IMG/VR virus record: IMGVR_UViG_3300028025_001349
Span: 1 to 21,512 of that record
From: a virus
Direction: 5' to 3' (one strand)
DNA length: 21,512 nt
The notes beneath the pieces were generated by a model. It was not told where the DNA came from. It worked only from the letters and a program-made list of their open reading frames with translations, and ran no database searches. The position numbers were made by a program, and so were the translations under genes. Of this stretch, positions 20,467 to 21,512 are shown one piece after another (the stretch's first letter is position 1; every line of letters begins with the position of its first letter).

Positions 20467-21512
20467 ATGGAATTTAAATCATTTATGGAAGCGTTGAAGG
20501 GTAAACAACATAAGATCGACAAGAACAAGAATGGTAAAGTCGATGCTCATGACTTCGAACTTCTTCGTAAAGAAGAAGCTGAACATTTAGAAGAAGCTAC
20601 TGTGAAGTCACAAAAATACTCTTGGGGTACTATGAAGACTGTTCATCATGGTTCTGATTTCTCTATTCCTCTACACCCAGAACACCATCAAGCCATTGCT
20701 AAGTTGAAAGACCAGCAAGAGCATAAGTTTAAAACTGAAGATGGTAAACACTGGACTGCTAAACGATCTGGTGAAGATGTTCATTTCCAAAGCGCAAATG
20801 ATGGTCCAAAGACAACAGTTAAACATTCAACTATGTCTGAAGAAGTTGAAGCTGTAGATGAAATTCATCGCATGAAAACTAAACTGAATGCTTTAGATAA
20901 CATCAGCAATAAATCAGTTGCTCGTCAGAAACTAAGCAACCTAATGAAATCTGGTAAAGCCAGAGGTGCTTTGATTGCCAATAAGATGAGAACTTTAAAC
21001 ATGGGTGATGAATTAGATCAAGAAGATCTAGATGCATTACATGAAGTTCTATCTAAGGATGCTAAGGCTGGTGATTGGATTTCTGATTTTGTACATTCAA
21101 CTAATCCTAAGTTTGATGGTAAGTCTAAGAAAGAGCGTATCAATATGGCTCTTGGTGCTTACTATAATACACATAAGAAAAAAGATGGTATTAGCGAAGG
21201 TAATGGTTACGATGACAATCGTCGTGGCTTTGGTAAACCTCCTCGTGAAGATGATGAGTACCATGTTCCAGATCCAACAGTTAAGAAAACAAAATTGAAA
21301 AAAGAAGAAGTTGAGCAGATTGAAGAGAAGTCTGAACAGGCTAAACAAAATAAGACAATGAAGAATATGATGGACGCATCTCGTGGTGCTCGTTATAAAC
21401 TTAACAACCCAGTTCCAGATGCGGATCCAGAACACAAAACTGCTCAAGCACATAATAAAGCAATTGGTCGTGCTTTGCGCAATGAGGACAATATGACTAC
21501 GAAAAAAGATAA
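20467..21512 (+). CDS. Virion-like protein with EF-hand-like loop (truncated at window end)
   Basis: The frame opened by ATG 20467 runs without a stop to the end of the window, giving at least 348 residues. The N-terminus, MEFKSFMEALKGK, resembles the other capsid-targeting-like starts but is one residue shorter to its acidic position. Residues 18-29, DKNKNGKVDAHD, fit a calcium-binding EF-hand loop (D-x-N-x-N-G-x-x-D-x-x-D). The rest is charged and His-rich, with a DFVHSTNPKFDGKSKKERI segment (about 204-222). The ATG follows the Dps stop after one base. A head-internal or scaffold-like structural role is likely from its company, but the family is not recognised. Confidence 0.75.
   Translation, partial: MEFKSFMEALKGKQHKIDKNKNGKVDAHDFELLRKEEAEHLEEATVKSQKYSWGTMKTVHHGSDFSIPLHPEHHQAIAKLKDQQEHKFKTEDGKHWTAKRSGEDVHFQSANDGPKTTVKHSTMSEEVEAVDEIHRMKTKLNALDNISNKSVARQKLSNLMKSGKARGALIANKMRTLNMGDELDQEDLDALHEVLSKDAKAGDWISDFVHSTNPKFDGKSKKERINMALGAYYNTHKKKDGISEGNGYDDNRRGFGKPPREDDEYHVPDPTVKKTKLKKEEVEQIEEKSEQAKQNKTMKNMMDASRGARYKLNNPVPDADPEHKTAQAHNKAIGRALRNEDNMTTKKD

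Noticed and set aside
6158-21168. Other TATAAT hexamers (2181, 6158, 6854, 8012, 9918, 14993, 21163)
   Set aside because: None has a TTGACA-like box at 16-18 bases upstream, so they are expected background in A+T-rich DNA.
1-21512. tRNA genes, CRISPR arrays, insertion sequences, integrase or attachment sites
   Set aside because: I saw no cloverleaf-like sequences, regular spaced repeats, transposase motifs or flanking repeats; gaps between genes are under about 65 bases.

Overview
The window looks like part of a T4-type myovirus genome (Caudoviricetes), AT-rich, with every supported gene on the + strand and most neighbours overlapping by 1-14 bases or separated by only a few. The T4-like assignment rests on recognisable replication and recombination proteins in a T4-like order: a DexA-type exonuclease, the gp43 family-B polymerase, UvsX, a small protein in the gp40 position and the gp41 helicase. 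A lipobox lipoprotein and near-perfect sigma70-type promoters suggest a Gram-negative host, but the host cannot be named from this sequence. I see no tRNA, rRNA, CRISPR array, insertion sequence or integrase.

Layout. (1) 1-7231 is the replication/recombination block: a truncated gene, an unknown gene, DexA-like exonuclease, polymerase, an Asp/Asn-hydroxylase-like 2OG oxygenase, a thioredoxin, UvsX, a gp40-position protein and gp41. (2) 7241-11883 reads as a DNA-base hypermodification cassette: a TET/JBP-type dioxygenase, a class-II glutamine amidotransferase, a GNAT-like protein, an amino-acid:DNA-transferase-type protein (alpha-glutamyl/putrescinyl-thymine pyrophosphorylase family) and a 5-hydroxymethyl-pyrimidine DNA-kinase-type P-loop protein, with one small unknown gene between the last two. 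The proposed route is oxidation of the methyl group of a base already in DNA, phosphorylation of the hydroxymethyl, replacement by an amino acid or amine, and tailoring. (3) 11905-21512 is a probably late, virion-related block: a zincin-like protein, two related nuclease-like proteins, a KxDG nucleotidyltransferase fused to an NMNAT-like domain, a lipoprotein, a second NMNAT-like mosaic protein, a DUF6321-like protein, a possible virion protein, a Dps-like ferritin and a truncated protein with an EF-hand-like loop.

Three features cut across these blocks. First, the polymerase, helicase, TET/JBP enzyme, GNAT and transferase all end in a short peptide of the form [S/G][L/F]ExF, like the sliding-clamp-binding tail of T4/RB69 polymerase. 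This suggests, without proving it, that the modification enzymes are tethered to the clamp behind the fork; a ribosome-binding-site by-product is the main alternative. Second, five late-block proteins begin with a peptide like the T4 capsid-targeting sequence, suggesting enzymes packaged in the head and perhaps injected. Third, five promoter-like sites have exactly 17-bp spacing, three of them with perfect TTGACA/TATAAT boxes, and three lie inside genes. Two others share an 11-base palindromic element at the same offset.
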